Shown here piece after piece: positions 21,937-34,322 of a stretch of DNA of 64,000 nt (within the stretch, counting starts at the first letter, position 1; each line of letters begins with the position of its first letter). Source of the DNA: Adenophora triphylla var. japonica (taxonomy: Eukaryota; Streptophyta; Magnoliopsida; Asterales; Campanulaceae); NCBI GenBank assembly GCA_022495995.1, contig JAFEMH010000745.1:529001-593000 (forward strand), read 5' to 3'. The position numbers and the translations under genes were made by a program. The notes below the pieces were generated by a model. The model had not been told where the DNA came from, did not search any database, and saw only the letters and a program-made list of their open reading frames with translations.

Positions 21937-23968
21937 TGTAAGTACCCAAATCCGGATCGCCAAAATCCGTTAGAAGTTAACCGGAATCCGTTAACTGGCC
22001 CGCTCCAGGTTAACCGAAACCCGTTAAGCTCCCCGTTCTCAAGCCAACGAGACGTCTCTGATCGCCCGCATCCCAACGTCGAAGCATACTCAACACACGT
22101 CGTCGCACGTAAAAGTACAGCTTTCCCTGAAAAACGCACTTTCCGGGGGCGTTTCGGACATTTTTCGGACAGTTATTTAAAAAACGGACAAAACCAAGGA
22201 TAATGGCACGAACTCCCACGAACCTGGTGAGTCACAAGACATATGGCACGCATGCCACAGCTCCCTCGTCAACATCAATAAAAAATCAGTGTGAAAAGAC
22301 TAAAATACCCCCCGGCATGCAAATTCAAGTCCCACGGACTCATTTGCAGACAATCCAGAATTGCCAGCAAGCCCCTCCAATTTCTAAAATTTCACAAAAC
22401 CCCCTGGAATTCAGCCTCAGTCCGTCTGGACTCTTTCTGAAATTTCACCTATAAATACAGAATGCTGTCAAGCATTTTAACAACAACAAAAACCCTCCCT
22501 TTCCCTCTCAAGCCATGGCCCAAACTGATTTCACCCTTCCCCGAGCCCCATTTTGCCTCGATTTGCGTGAAAACTCCACGTTTCAACCAAACATGAACCA
22601 AAGCACCTCAAAACACCGTTTCAAACACCTTTTCATATCCCGTATACGCCCACCGAGCCAAAGGAGCCGACCCTAGCCATAGGTAGCTCCCTCTCTCCCT
22701 AAACTCTCGTTCCGTCTCGGTTTACGCGCCAGTCGCTACAACCGTTTCGGACGACGTTGTTGAAATGTAGACGTCACCGTCTAACGGGGTCCGATACGTT
22801 TTAGTCCTTGATCCTCTTCTCTTCCCGTAAGAGAAGTAATCTCGGGTTAAAACGGCGTTCTGGCCCCGTTTCGTTACTTTTTATGTCATTTATCAATTCC
22901 GGATCGTTTGATCCGTCGAATGTCCTTTACTTTTACGCAGCTTTACAATTCCGAGTCGTTTGGCTCGTTGAACGCACTTTACAATTCCGGGTCATTTGAT
23001 TCCGTCGATACCGCACTTTAAATACTGTCATTTACAAGTCCGAGCCGTTTGGATCGTGATAGTATTTACTTATCAAAAGTCCGAGTCGCAAAACGATTCG
23101 TTGATCGCATATCATTTAATGCCTTTTTCCCGTAAAAATGCTAACAATGTAATGCCCGGTTCAAAACCGAAGTTCGACATTCGAACTCTCTTTCAAAACG
23201 CGCGAAATGACGTTTGGCATCCAAACGCTCATCTTCAAATTTAAAATCCGACTTTTGACATTCAAAAATCATTTAATGCTTTTTTCCCGTAAAATCGCTA
23301 ACAATGTCACGCCCGGTTCAAAATCGGAGTTCGACATTCGAACTCTCTTTCAAAACGCGCGAAATGACGTTTGGCATCCAAACGCTCATCTTCAAAATCC
23401 GACGTTTGACATTCAAACGCTCTTTTCTTAAAAGTCAACATTTGACACTTAAGTTAAATAGTTAAAATCAGCATTCGCGCCACTTTTCCTAAAACTTCCA
23501 AAACCGACGTTTGACATTCAAACGCTCGCATTTTCAAAGAAAATCACATAATCAACGTTTGACATTCAAACCAAGATTAAGCTTGTCATTCAAGCCCTCA
23601 TTTCAAAAATGCAAACACACACACACACGCACACATTTTTGAGAAAGGTAGAAAGACTCGTCATACGAGACGTTTCGGGTGATCTCAAAATACTCTTCCC
23701 TAAACGTAACGTGACCTCCGAACCTAACAATCTCTGGTACTAAAAAAGCTTTTTACTCATTTTTGCTACCAATAAAAATGATCCTAAGTTTTTGCTACCA
23801 ATAAAAACGACACCATTTTCACCCAAAAGCCGTTTTTCAACGTTTGGGCTCAAAATACAAAAATCGCGTGGCGACTCCTCTCCTTCCCAAAAAAGCGAGG
23901 TCTCAGACACCAACCCTCCGCGAAAGATAACCGCCTTTCCGCCACGCGCGAAAATCCGGGTAATTTCA
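21937..23968 (+). mobile_element. Solo LTR D inside the E1 gag-pol frame
   Basis: It runs TGTAAGTACC ... AATTTCA between duplicated ACGGG (21,932-21,936; 23,969-23,973). It is 2,032 bp, with no internal region or second LTR. Deleting it and one ACGGG rejoins the E1 frame exactly (..KNGPV | DNEDMQ..). A TATA box TATAAATAC lies at 22,450. Its first 18 of 19 bases match the E2 LTR start. It arose by LTR-LTR recombination of a plus-oriented element. Confidence 0.9.
22880..23575 (+). repeat. Two families of covarying hairpin words in solo LTR D
   Basis: First family, loop GTTT (22,890-23,060): CGGATC-GTTT-GATCCG and CGAGTC-GTTT-GGCTCG, plus weaker copies. Second family, loop CAT (23,170-23,575): GTTCGA-CAT-TCGAAC (twice), CGTTTGG-CAT-CCAAACG (twice), TTTTGA-CAT-TCAAAA and CGTTTGA-CAT-TCAAACG (twice or more). 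Part of the block (about 23,109-23,265) is a 157-bp tandem duplication. Arms differ but remain complementary. Confidence 0.75.
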
Positions 23969-25137
23969 ACGGGGCCATTCTTTCCACAATGACCTACTTG
24001 CTTTGCTAATTCTTTTAAAATTTGTTCGTTTTCTTGGTCTATCTCATCGTATGATTCATTATTAACTTGTTCGTTATATTGATTATTATTAGTTAATTCA
24101 TCATTTACGATGTTAGCAATCTCAGGGTACTCGGAAAGATCAAAGTTTTCATTAAGGAAGTAAGGGAATACACGTTTGGCCACCGCCTCGATTTCCTCTT
24201 GAGTGAGTTCATCAGAGGTGGAGCCTGATTCTAAAGTGAAAGTTACAGGGCCTATCTTCCTGCGGGGATGGGGAGTACAACCGAGCTCTTTGATCATGAC
24301 GTCTTCATCAACAACTGGTCCTCCGGTGACGTGCCTGTTTAGAATTGGCTCATCACATTTCTGTATTAGCTTTGTGTAATCAATAGTTGGAGTGTCCCCC
24401 TTGGAGATTGCATGGATCTGGCTGTCTTTTAACCGGCACAGGTCTTCAAACTGTCGCAGCATGTCTTCTCCCAACATAAAGTCCCATTTGCTGGTCACTT
24501 CTGCCTTCGTGCCCCACAAATCTTTAGGGATTAGTGGGACGGGTTCTGTTTCATCTGGTGAAGCGTCGCAGTCGCTGAAAATTTCAAAGCCTGGTTGGCG
24601 TTTCCCTTTATCGTCAGTTCGTGGTTCTGAAAAGATAAAGTATGGGATGCTTTCCCCTTCCCGAACTAAGTAGCCATTGAGCGTCTTTCGATATGGTTCG
24701 AGTTTGCAGTTTTTGACCTTTGGTTCATTGTAGCCTTTGTACGCGGTTCTTTCCCACTTGACTTGAGTGAAGTCCCACTCTTCTTCGTCATCTTCATCGT
24801 GGATGGAGATGATGTATCCTAGGCCATGCTTCGTGTGTGGTGGGGGAACCGGTGGTGGTTCCGTTATCCCTTGCAAGTGTTTTCCAAGTCCCAAGCCAGG
24901 AAAGTACCCTTTTGCTTGCATCATTCTCCAAACAGGAAGGTTTCTGGAAAACCGAAGTGCTTTGGAGTAATCGTTTTCGTTGCAAGTTTCAATGACATTC
25001 ACAGTGCTTTCTTTCTCAATCTCGAAGCCACTGAACAAGTAATCAGAAGTGCTGTGTTATACTTCAAGAATAGGGCTAGCAGTAACCATTTCTCCATGTA
25101 TAGTGACTATTGTGTCGTTGTGTCTGAATTTGATGCA
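23969..25137 (-). pseudogene. E1 linker between protease and RT with a G-patch-like segment
   Basis: In frame with the protease upstream and, once solo LTR D is removed, with RT downstream. It contains MMQAKGYFPGLGLGKHLQGI, a glycine-rich G-patch-like block typical of Ogre/Tat polyproteins. An acidic stretch (DDEEEW) and a Glu/Asn-rich C-terminal part follow. Two stops lie between this part and the protease (25,138-25,140 and about 25,060). Confidence 0.75.
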
Positions 25138-25767
25138 TTAGTGTAGGGAGGAAGGTACGCCCCCTATATTGTGTAGCCAAGGGCGGCCAAGCAGCAAGTT
25201 GAAGGAAGCTGGAATGTCGATGACTTGGAATTCGATGCTCATTGTGACTTGCCCCATTTCTATAGGTATCACGACTGAACCCAAAGCAGTTCTAGCAGTA
25301 CAATCGTAGCCTCGTACAGTGTTCCCTGATGGCTTAAGGTCTTTGTGGGTGAGACCTAATGATGATAAGGCTTTCTTTGGAAGGACATTTATTGCAGAAC
25401 CATTGTCGACCAAAATGCGTGGCATTCGGTATCCATTCACCTTAGCAGTTATGTATAGGGCCTCATGATGATTGTTCTCATAGGATGGGAGGTCCAAGTC
25501 AGTGAAAGTGATGACGTTGCCAAATTGTACTTGGCCGATCATTTGAGTGAGATATTCGGGTGTAGCTTCTGAAGAAATGGTCATTTGAGCCAAGGCCTTC
25601 TTCAACATTTCAAGATGCTTGTGGGATGCTCCTATAAGATCCCAAACTGAGATGTTTGTTTGTGTCTTCTTTAGCTGGGCTAAGAGAGGATTGTCGGGTT
25701 CGCTTGATGATGAAACTTTTGCTTGTTTAGGAGGATTTTCATCCCTTGGATCTTTGTTGATAATCAC
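25138..25767 (-). pseudogene. E1 aspartic protease region
   Basis: The retropepsin signature is ILVDNGSAINVLP (Asp-Asn-Gly-Ser in place of D-T/S-G), with the later FNLLLGRPWLH flap/strand segment usual in Ty3/gypsy proteases. It matures the gag-pol polyprotein. It is separated from gag by an in-frame TAA at 25,810-25,812. Confidence 0.82.
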
Positions 25768-25809
25768 TCGACTGGATCGTGTGAGAAGGTTAATTGCTTT
25801 AGACCCTTT

Positions 25810-26962
25810 TTATTTTTGTTCTAAGATTTCATCCCAAGACATCATGTAACAGAAAGAAGATTTATTAAATTCAAAAGGGCTCTCGTCCACAGTTGTGGCT
25901 AGACGAGTAGGATCCTTGAATCTACTTTCTACTTCTATCAAATTGACTTCATTATTTGGTAAAGGATTAGTAACAACATTAGGAAGTCCTATCTCTTTAT
26001 CATCGAACAAATCTTGGATGAAGTCTTTCAAGTGGAAACATGAGTTGGTGTCATGGCCAGTGAAGTTGTGGTACTTGCACAAGAGATGATGAGCATGATT
26101 AGCAGGAAGATCTTTCTTTGGAGGTCCACCTTCTCTTGGTTTGATTTTTCCATTCTTGACAAGCACCTCGAGGAGTTCTTCTTGAGTTATCCCTTCAAGA
26201 TTGTCGTAATGCCTATCCCTTTTCTTCTTTTGTGGTGGAGGTACCGCAAAGTACTTACCATTTCCGGGATGATTGAAGACTATAGCATTGACAGAAGTGT
26301 CCTTAGGGTTGGAAGAGGAAGAGGAACTTTTGTTGTAGCGGAACCCGCTTTCTTTCTTGGCTTCCCTTTTTTGCTTGATGAGGTCATCTAACCGTATGCC
26401 AGATTTGTGGAGTTCGGCGAAGCTAGGAAAGTAGTTGCCTGCAAGTTTGTCTTGATATTCTTCCCGAAGACATTGTATGAGGATGTGGATTTTTTCGTCT
26501 AGGCTTGGCCTATCAACGATTTAAGTCAGTTTGGTCCTCCATCTTTTGACGAAGTCTGTGAAGGATTCGTTTGGAAGCTGCTTGGTTTGTTCGAGGTCCC
26601 TTCTAGTAGTGCGGTAAGTGGAGTTGTCCTCATATTGCTTTTGGAAAGTACGACTAGCGAGTGGCCAATCAAGTCTTGTAGAGAGTGAAAGAGTCATGTA
26701 CCAATCTCTAGCGGCACCATCGAGAGTTTGTGGAAAGCAATGAGCTAGCAGGTTGTCATCAACACCCATAGGTAGCATGGCCCAAGAATAGGTCTCCAAA
26801 TGTGATTTGGGACAGGTAGTGCCATTGAATTTTGCAATGTCGGGTGTTTTGTATTTTCTAGGAAGTTTGGACATGGATTGACGAAGGGTGTCATAATCAA
26901 TAGAGAGCGAGGCTCCCTTACTCACATCGAGGGATGCAAGTTTCTTTTCTAACATTTCCATG
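25810..26962 (-). pseudogene. E1 gag, central and C-terminal part
   Basis: Capsid-like segment with KFNGTTCPKSHLETYSWAM, GAARDWYMTL and FTDFVKRWRTKL, as in Ty3/gypsy gag. Near the C-terminus comes a zinc-knuckle-like CKYHNFTGHDTNSCFHLKD (C-x2-H-x4-GH-x4-C). An in-frame TAA lies at 26,521-26,523. The N-terminal part of the same frame lies at 55,257-55,600; solo LTR C was inserted between them (..NEPLTM | EMLEKK..). Confidence 0.85.
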
Positions 26963-28002
26963 TGAATGTACGCTCACCGAAAAATAGTAAATGAGAGTCG
27001 TCACGCCGTTTTAAAGGAAACATTGAAAACCTTTTGAAAATAAAATTTGTGGGTTCGGGGGTCAGATTATGTGTTGGGAAGAACTGAGAGTTCACCCAAC
27101 ACGCCTCGTAAACGAGTCTTTCTAATATTAAACATCCAATTCATTCATAAGTGTATGCAATTTGTGTGACAAAATATGTGATAAAATACATATTAATGCT
27201 TTGCTTATTGATCAACTGAGAAAATTACATCTTGTGAGCCACTTAGTACGGGAGGCCACATCCCAATTACAATGAAGATTGAACAGGGATTACAACTGAA
27301 AGGAACCTTCTGCAGGTGGCTAACTATGTCGCACGACCCAGGACCTGGGGTGGCCAGTTGTGTCGCGTGACACAACATGCCACTCTGCAGAGGTTTTACA
27401 CAGCTTACTTACAGAATGCACAAAGGACCACCTAAACCGAATTACATCAGAGATTCAATTCAGGGAACACATATATCAATAATCAATCATTCAAGAGGGT
27501 GTGGATATGGGATGATCCACCCTCTCTTGATGAACATGCACGATTATGTCAAAATCAATTTATGAGCATGCTATAACATGGAACAATGAACTATCCACAT
27601 AAACAGAGATTTAAACAGAGATTGCGGTTAGACATCATTAGCAGCTTGTGCATGATGAATCATATAGATTGTATGGAGAAGGAAAATGGAGAGAGATAGA
27701 GAGAAGGGAAGAGATCGTTACCATTGTAGTCTACAATCCTTATACCAAGTTAGGTATAAGGACCTTCAATTCAGCTTCAAGAGCTGGATTCAAACTCAGG
27801 AGGATGCTACGACCTGGAGCTTCAAGTGTATGTGTGAGTGTGTGTTGAATTGATATAGAATTGTGAGGGAGAGAGAGAGTGAAATGAGAGAATTGATGTG
27901 GGTTTGTATGGAAGGAGGAGAGAGAGGGGTTTCTGGAGAGATTTTGGGAGAGTGACCTTAGGGAGGCTGGAAAAGATCCCAATATGAGTGGTGCAGGGTC
28001 CA

Positions 28003-28127
28003 ATTTATAGCCTGCTGGAGAGTGGCAACTTGTGTCGCACGACATAACAAGCCTAACCGTTTTCCTTCTAGAAACCTGCAAGGTGGCAGTCTGGAATGAT
28101 CGACATGGCGTGTTGTGTCGCACGACA
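28003..28127 (-). promoter_or_regulatory. Promoter of solo LTR C: TATA box with CG palindromes upstream
   Basis: On the minus strand TATAAAT (28,009-28,003) is preceded, 23 nt upstream, by TGTCGCACGACA (28,033-28,044). A second copy lies at 28,116-28,127. Two more palindromic words lie downstream of the TATA at 27,330-27,375. Confidence 0.6.
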
Positions 28128-28191
28128 GAAGGAGGCATAACCGTTTTCCTACTAGAAACATGCAAGGTGGCAAATTCTGGACCCTTCCTGG

Positions 28192-30329
28192 TGTAAGTAC
28201 CCAAATCTGGCTCATGCCTTCCGGTTAAATTTCCCGGCAATTCCCCGGACTTTCCTAAAGTTCAGGAGCAATTCGGGAACTGTTCCGAACCTTCCGAGGG
28301 GTGAAGGAATTACTTGGAATTAAAAATCCACGTTTTCCTTTTGGCATAAAAACCCTTCTAGAAGATGCCACCTTGCAGGCTTCTAGAAGGTAAATGGATA
28401 AGGCTTCTTATGTCGTGCGACATACCCTGCCATGGTGAGTTCTAGAATCTGCCACCTTGCATGTTTCTAGAAGGAAAGCGGTTATGGCTTGTTATGTCGT
28501 GCGACATACTAAGCCACTGCCATGCAGCCTATAAATAGAGGCCTGCACCTCTTATTTTAGGGGAGCCTTTTTCACTCCTCAGTGTCACTCTATAAAGAAT
28601 ACGCCCAGAAGCCTAGTCTCTCCTCACAGACCCTCTAAAACACATACTAATCCTCTCAAATCACTCACCATTCAACCAATCCAACACCCACTTCATACAC
28701 ACACACAAAGAACCAATGGTTCTCATTGAACCAAGGATTGATATCAGCTCCGGAGGCTGATGTTTGAAGGCTCCTATATCTAACTTGATATAGGAAGTCG
28801 TGGTCTTCAAGGGTAACGATTCTCTATCCTTTTCTCCTCCCCTATCTTCCTTATACATGAGATCTATGTATTAAATGTGTTAACTTTGATGCATCCTGAG
28901 TAATATCACATGTTTTAGTCTCATATTTCTTAGATCAGTATCTATTTGCATATCATTCCATGTAATAGCGTCGGTTTGACATTGTTTTGTATGAACACTC
29001 GAGATGAGTGTGGATCCCTCATATCCACACCCTCTTGAAGTGTTCACTATTGACATACTTACTCTCTGAGACCCATTTGTGAAGTAACTTGGCTATATTA
29101 ATGTCTTGCTGCCTCTGTAAATCCCAGTTGTTAAGGTCTCTGCAAGTGGCTAAGTATGTCAAGCGACATACCTTGCCAGGCAATCTATGTCACGCGACAA
29201 CTTTGGCCAGTTTGCAGAGCCTTCATCTTTTCAGTTTGTAATCTGATTTATACCTTTACCATGCTATAATCTAATGTCAATCTGCAATTTAAATAGCATC
29301 CTTTGCACCCAAAATGTCATCTTTTCATTAAAATGTCATCTTCATACATCAAAGTGGCATCCTTTGCATTAAAATAGCATCCTTTGCTCTTAAAATGATA
29401 TTTTTATGCATAAAGTAGCATCCTTTGCACTTAAAATGCCTTTTACACACAAAGTTGCATCCTTTACATTCAAGGCTTTATCTTTACATCAAAGTAGCAT
29501 CCTTTGCATTAAAAAACCATTTCTTTACATAAAAATGCATCCTTTGCATTAAAAATCATTTCTTTGCATAAAAAGCATCCTTTGCAAACAAAATAGCATC
29601 CTTTGCACCCAAAATGTCATCTTTTCATTAAAAATGTCATTTTTATCCTAAATATGTATTCCCCATGTCCCCATTGGTATCCTTTGGAACGGACTGGTGT
29701 AAAGGTCCTATCTTTACATCGTTTCTTCCATTAAAGGTGCCACAATCTCTTTAGAAAGGGATAAACCTTGAACCCTATATCTCCGTTTATCACTTGAGAC
29801 GAGCATAATAGTCCCTACATAAGCTCAATCGTCTCAAGATGTAGGATTGATGGGCTAAGGACACTCCTTTCTAAAGAACCCCATTTTAGACTATAAAAGA
29901 GAGTCCTTCTCTTGATCACGCAAGACCCAATGTCAAATAGCGATGATCACAAGTCCAAGATGAGGACGGGATCAAAGTCCCGAACACATAAAATCCAAAG
30001 AATCCCGAGCGACAACCAACTAAATGGTTTGTACGTCCGGAAGATAACTTGGAACATTCCCCCCCTCTTTTCAACACATGCACACAAGAAAGCACGCAAG
30101 CAAGCACGAAAAATGGAATCTAGGGAGACTTGCTACGGCAAGGCACCTTGGGTGAACGACGATCCGTTCTTCCCAAGGGGTAACTTAACCTCCGAACCCT
30201 AAAAACCTTTTTTTTTCAAAGTTTTGAGGAAATCAAAATGGCGTGGCGACTCCGTTTTTCAAATTAAACCGAATGTTTTCAAACTCAAGTGAATCCAATT
30301 TAAAAACACAAAATAAATTTGGGCACACA
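28192..30329 (+). repeat. 5' LTR of E2 (LTR A)
   Basis: A 2,138-bp LTR starting TGTAAGTACC and ending GGGCACACA, about 1% different from LTR B by eye. It holds a strong TATA promoter (28,530), a run of imperfect TAGCATCCTTTGCA-type repeats at 29,290-29,640, and two more CG palindromes downstream of the TATA (about 29,155-29,190). The right end (about 30,235-30,260) carries GGCGTGGCGACTCCG, echoing the primer site. Confidence 0.9.
28409..28538 (+). promoter_or_regulatory. E2 LTR core promoter: two CG palindromes and TATA box
   Basis: TATGTCGTGCGACATA at 28,409-28,424 and again at 28,493-28,508 has perfect 7-bp arms around TG. TATAAATAG begins at 28,530, 21 nt after the second palindrome. The same arrangement is in LTR B (53,122-53,137; second copy mutated near 53,207; TATA 53,243). 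Confidence 0.7.
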
Positions 30330-30338
30330 TTCACATTT

Positions 30339-30356
30339 TGGCGACTCCGCTGGGGA
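30339..30356 (+). other. Primer-binding site of E2
   Basis: TGGCGACTCCGCTGGGGA begins nine bases after the LTR end. This is the primer word I recall from Ogre/Tat elements (tRNA-Arg type). It primes minus-strand DNA synthesis. Confidence 0.75.
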
Positions 30357-31259
30357 AATCCCAAAGGAGAAAAGCTTTTATTTTTAAAATAAAAACGATA
30401 CCCGGTATATAGGTGGAAACCACTAACCTTCCTGTATCGCTTCCTAAACCGGGGCTTGGGATAAAAGGTGGTTTTACAATCCCACGTACCGGTATCTCTT
30501 TTCGAAAAAAAAATGAAAAAGAAAGCTTTTTTCCTTTGAGCGGGTTAGCCTCCCGTCACGGATTCCATTTATCATGCTTGCTTTTATTTCCTTGCATTGC
30601 ATTGCATATTGCATCTTGGGAATTGTGCATACTCTGTAAACTGAACAGGAAGCCTGCTAAAAGCTGAAAGGTGCCTAAAATATTCGGGGAGCAACCTGAA
30701 ACTGCAAAGGAGTGGAACCTGGAAAATTGATCCATGCAGCCGTACGGCTTAATCCTCCCTGGATTCTGACCGGGCGGCCTCATTGGCAATTCCACCAGGA
30801 CAAAATTGAGATTAATCTGGCAGCTTAGGCAGCTTGGGACTATTCAGCCCAAAGTCGACTGTGCTCCTTAAAATTTACGTGCCTTAACTGTTGCATTTTC
30901 CCCTGTCCCGAAAAATCATTCATTTTAAAACACATTTCTGAAAATCTCTGTTTTAACTCAAAAATGAACATTTTTTAGGAGACCGCACACTACGCGCACC
31001 TTATATATCCTGTACACTTTGCACGCACGTCCCTTTAAACCCGGGGTGGTTGTTCAGTTGCAGTCACGGACAGCCTTACGATGCTCCCGGGCGCGCACGG
31101 AATCACCCCAAACTCCCCATGGCAGCCAGTGTCGACCAATGCACAGTCCGTGTCACACGTTTCAAAAAACCGTGACTTTTGGTTGGTTTTTGGTCTAGTC
31201 CATGTCATATAGCCCAGTTGCATATCCCCGTAAAGGTCAAGCCTTAGTCCATAATGGAA

Positions 31260-31690
31260 GGCAAGGTCCTTCGCGCAAGCGGAACTCTGCCAAAATTTTG
31301 ACACGGAAAAAATCGGTAGAATTTTGACTCCGGTATTGACTTTGACCTTGACCCGCACGGAATGTGTAAGAGTCGAGACCGAGTCCTTGCCAAAAATCCA
31401 AAGATCTTTCGCACAAGCGGAGCTCTGCCAAAATTCCGATAAGGAAAAATTGGCAAGATCTTGACCCGGCATTGACTTCGATTTTGACTCACGCACTACG
31501 TATGCAACGAATTTCAATGTGACACTGTGTCATCCGGCTTTTGCCGCCCGACCCATGCTTATTATCTTCTCGGACATTACCGAAAAGTCAAAACGTCAAT
31601 CGCGCAAGCGAAACTCTGCCGAAATTCCGTTAAGGCTGAAAGACGAGACTTTCCCGGTATTGCCTTGAATGTAATCCGCATCGCTCGTGC
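31260..31690 (+). repeat. Diverged leader repeats of E2
   Basis: Three diverged copies of a block with GCAAGCGGAACTCTGCC and AAATTTTGAC/AAATTCCG near 31,273, 31,411 and 31,600. They are too diverged for a clean unit length. The 30,357-31,259 part of the leader shows no ORF or repeat that I can support. Confidence 0.5.
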
Positions 31691-31985
31691 GTTAAAAGTT
31701 CTTATGACCCGCTAGACCCGTTAGGAGCGTTCTTCTCTCTAGGTCGGTGGGATTCGCGTGCCCTATAGGACCCTCGCCCGGGGCTGTCCACCCTAGGAGG
31801 TCGAAATACAGGTGGAATACGAGGGGCTTATAGACGTAGTGACAGAACCCACTGATCCAGGATCTAGAGTAGTTGCGAAAAAGAAGGGCAAACCCCCTTT
31901 TCCAACCAAATAGAAATAAATAAAAGACATTGTTTTAAGTAAACTTGAACAATTAACGGAATCATAATTGCATGGTCCTATCTCT

Positions 31986-32605
31986 GAAATCCCTAATCGC
32001 GACTTCCTCGGTCCGATCTTCGATTTTCCATCTCGACCTTTCGTGGTCAAATCCCTAATCGCGACCTCCTCGGTCCGATCCCCGATTTTCCATTTCGACC
32101 TTTCGTGGTCAAATCCCTAATCGCGACCTCCTCGGTCCGATCCCCGATTTTCCATTTCGACCTTTCGTGGTCAAATCCCTAATCGCGACCTCCTCGGTCC
32201 GATCCCCGATTTTCCATTTCGACCTTTCGTGGTCAAATCCCTAATCGCGACCTCCTCGGTCCGATCCCTGATTTTCCATTTCGACCTTTCGTGGTCTAAT
32301 CCCTAATCGCGACCTCCTCGGTCCGATCCCCGATTTTCCATTTCGACCTTTCGTGGTCAAATCCCTAATCGCGACCTCCTCGGTCCGATCCCCGATTTTC
32401 CATTTCGACCTTTCGCGGTCAAATCCCTAATTGCGACCTCCTCGGTCCGATCCCCGATTTTCCATCTCGACCCTTTACAGTCAAATCCCTAATCGCGACC
32501 TCCTCGGTCCGATCTCCGATTTTCCATATCGACCTTTCGCGGTCAAATCTCTAGTTGCGACCCCCTTGGTCCGATCTCTACCTTCCAAGGTCCAATCTTT
32601 TCCGA
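31986..32605 (+). repeat. 62-bp tandem array in the E2 leader, about ten units
   Basis: The period is 62 bp (for example unit starts at 32,048 and 32,110). Each unit holds two hairpins: ATCGCGACC-TCCTC-GGTCCGAT (8 bp with one bulge) and GACC-TTTCGT-GGTC. The last unit has GACC-CCCTT-GGTC. The array ends about 250 bp before the gag start and could act in the packaged RNA; that is inference. Confidence 0.85.
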
Positions 32606-32852
32606 TCAATCAGGCTTAGGAGAAAATGTGTTTTGAGCAAAAGTTAAGCAAAATAAGTGCATGTTACTTGAGCCTTCAGCCTAAACACTTACCTCCGAAT
32701 CTAAACATCACTTACCCCGAGTCTAAACCTTGTCTATCCCTTTCCCGCAGCGAGGATGAAGTGGGCGAAAATACCGGGTCAGCAGCCTTTCAGTGCGGAA
32801 GCCTTAGGTTCGCAATTCGGCGTAACCGCCGCTTTGTCGCTCGAGAGTCAGA

Positions 32853-34322
32853 ATGGCAGATTTGATAGAAAACAGTGAGGGTACAGGAAGTCAGATGGTT
32901 AGGAAGGAAGAGTTAGTCCTGGCTTTGGAAAATGCCCATAAGGTTCATGAAGAGCAGCTGTCATTGCTCATCGGTGCTCTTCGCCGCTATGGGGTTCAGG
33001 TAACAGTTGAGTCAAACGGTTCTCTGGTAGTGGTCGAAGATGAGACTTCAGAAACAGTGATTTCAGTCCCTTCATCCTATAACCAAGACCTTCCATCCTA
33101 CAGCCAATACCTTCCCCCATCCACGTATGATCCCTTACCAAAGACCACTCCTCCTCCTCAGTCCTTTCCAACATCCCAGCTCATCAGGGCTCCATCGCCC
33201 TCAGCTCCTCAGAACGGATTGGGCTTCACCCCACGTGTCCTCGGGCCGAATACCGCCAGTCTATGCTCCAGCTTCACATAATCAGTTTGAGCTATGTGGC
33301 TATGTTCTGAACCCCCTATACCCACCTGAATGCAATCATGAGTTGCCAAAAGAAAATCCGGATGATTCGAGTTTTCAGCTGTCACCTACCGGACTTAGTG
33401 AATTCACTCGTCAGTTTCACTAGTCTGTTACTGTGGTTCCCTCTGCTGATAAAAGTCCTGTTGCGAGTTCCAGTATCTCGAGAGTCCCCGTTGACCCCCA
33501 TGTGGCAATATTGATGGAGCAAGTGAAACAAATGCAAGAGAAGCTTGATCTCATGATGAGTACCCATACTCCCTTGACCCAAGACATCGAACCAGGCAAG
33601 GAAATGATTCCACCAAGCATAACCCAATGCCACCAAAGACTAAGCAAAGAATCGCATCCGCCAAAGACTACCCTCACAAAGGAAAGAGTGTCGTAGCCTC
33701 CTTCAGCCAAATCCAACAATGGAACCAATTGAACAATGGAAATCCTAGTCTTGAGAACAACAATGTCTCCCAAAAACTCTGCTCCCTTCATTTTGACAAT
33801 GCAGAGATGCCTTTAAGCAAGATTCTGGAAGAGCTAATGAAAGAAAAGCTGATAAAGCCACTGGAGAATTGGAAGCCCAAAAACCCCAACGTTCGGTTGG
33901 ATGAGTCTAAGCATTGTCTTTTCCATCAATACCCTGGGCACGACACTGATGACTGCAGCTATTTGAGGTATTGGATCCAGAAATTGATAGAAGATGGGAA
34001 GCTCGAGAACCTCCATGGGCCAAAAATAGAAAGTTATGGTAAGAGGTCGATTCAGGAGGTGCAAGGTCAGAAACGTCAGCTTGATGATTTTGGGATGCCC
34101 ATGAGCAAAGTTTTTGACGATTTGGTGAAACGAGGCCTTCTCACACCTCTCGAGAATTATAAGCCGAGAAACCCACGTAACGTTGACAGGACCAAGTTCT
34201 GTGAATACCACAATCATTATGGTCACGTGACAGACAAGTGTTTAGATCTGAAGAAAGAAATTCAATGGTTGATCTACGAAGGAAAGCTCAAGTTTCCTGG
34301 CAGTCCAACCAGCAAAGAATAG
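32853..34322 (+). pseudogene. E2 gag-like ORF with duplicated zinc-knuckle module
   Basis: Starts MADLIENSEGTGSQM. Frame 0 runs to about 33,235, then frame +1 (with a stop at 33,421-33,423) to about 33,640, then frame 0 to the stop at 34,322. A coiled segment has VAILMEQVKQMQEKLDLMM. The C-terminus carries two related modules of about 65 residues. Each runs from MPLSK/MPMSK through PLENWKP/PLENYKP to a C-x2-H-x4-GH-x4-C knuckle (CLFHQYPGHDTDDC; CEYHNHYGHVTDKC) and ends I/YEDGKL/YEGKL. It should bind element RNA in the particle. No pol frame follows; the element's sense coding capacity ends here. Confidence 0.75.

Noticed and set aside
27740..28240. 166-residue minus-strand ORF spanning solo LTR C and E2
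   Set aside because: It crosses the C/E2 insertion junction at 28,192 and is built of LTR repeat words.
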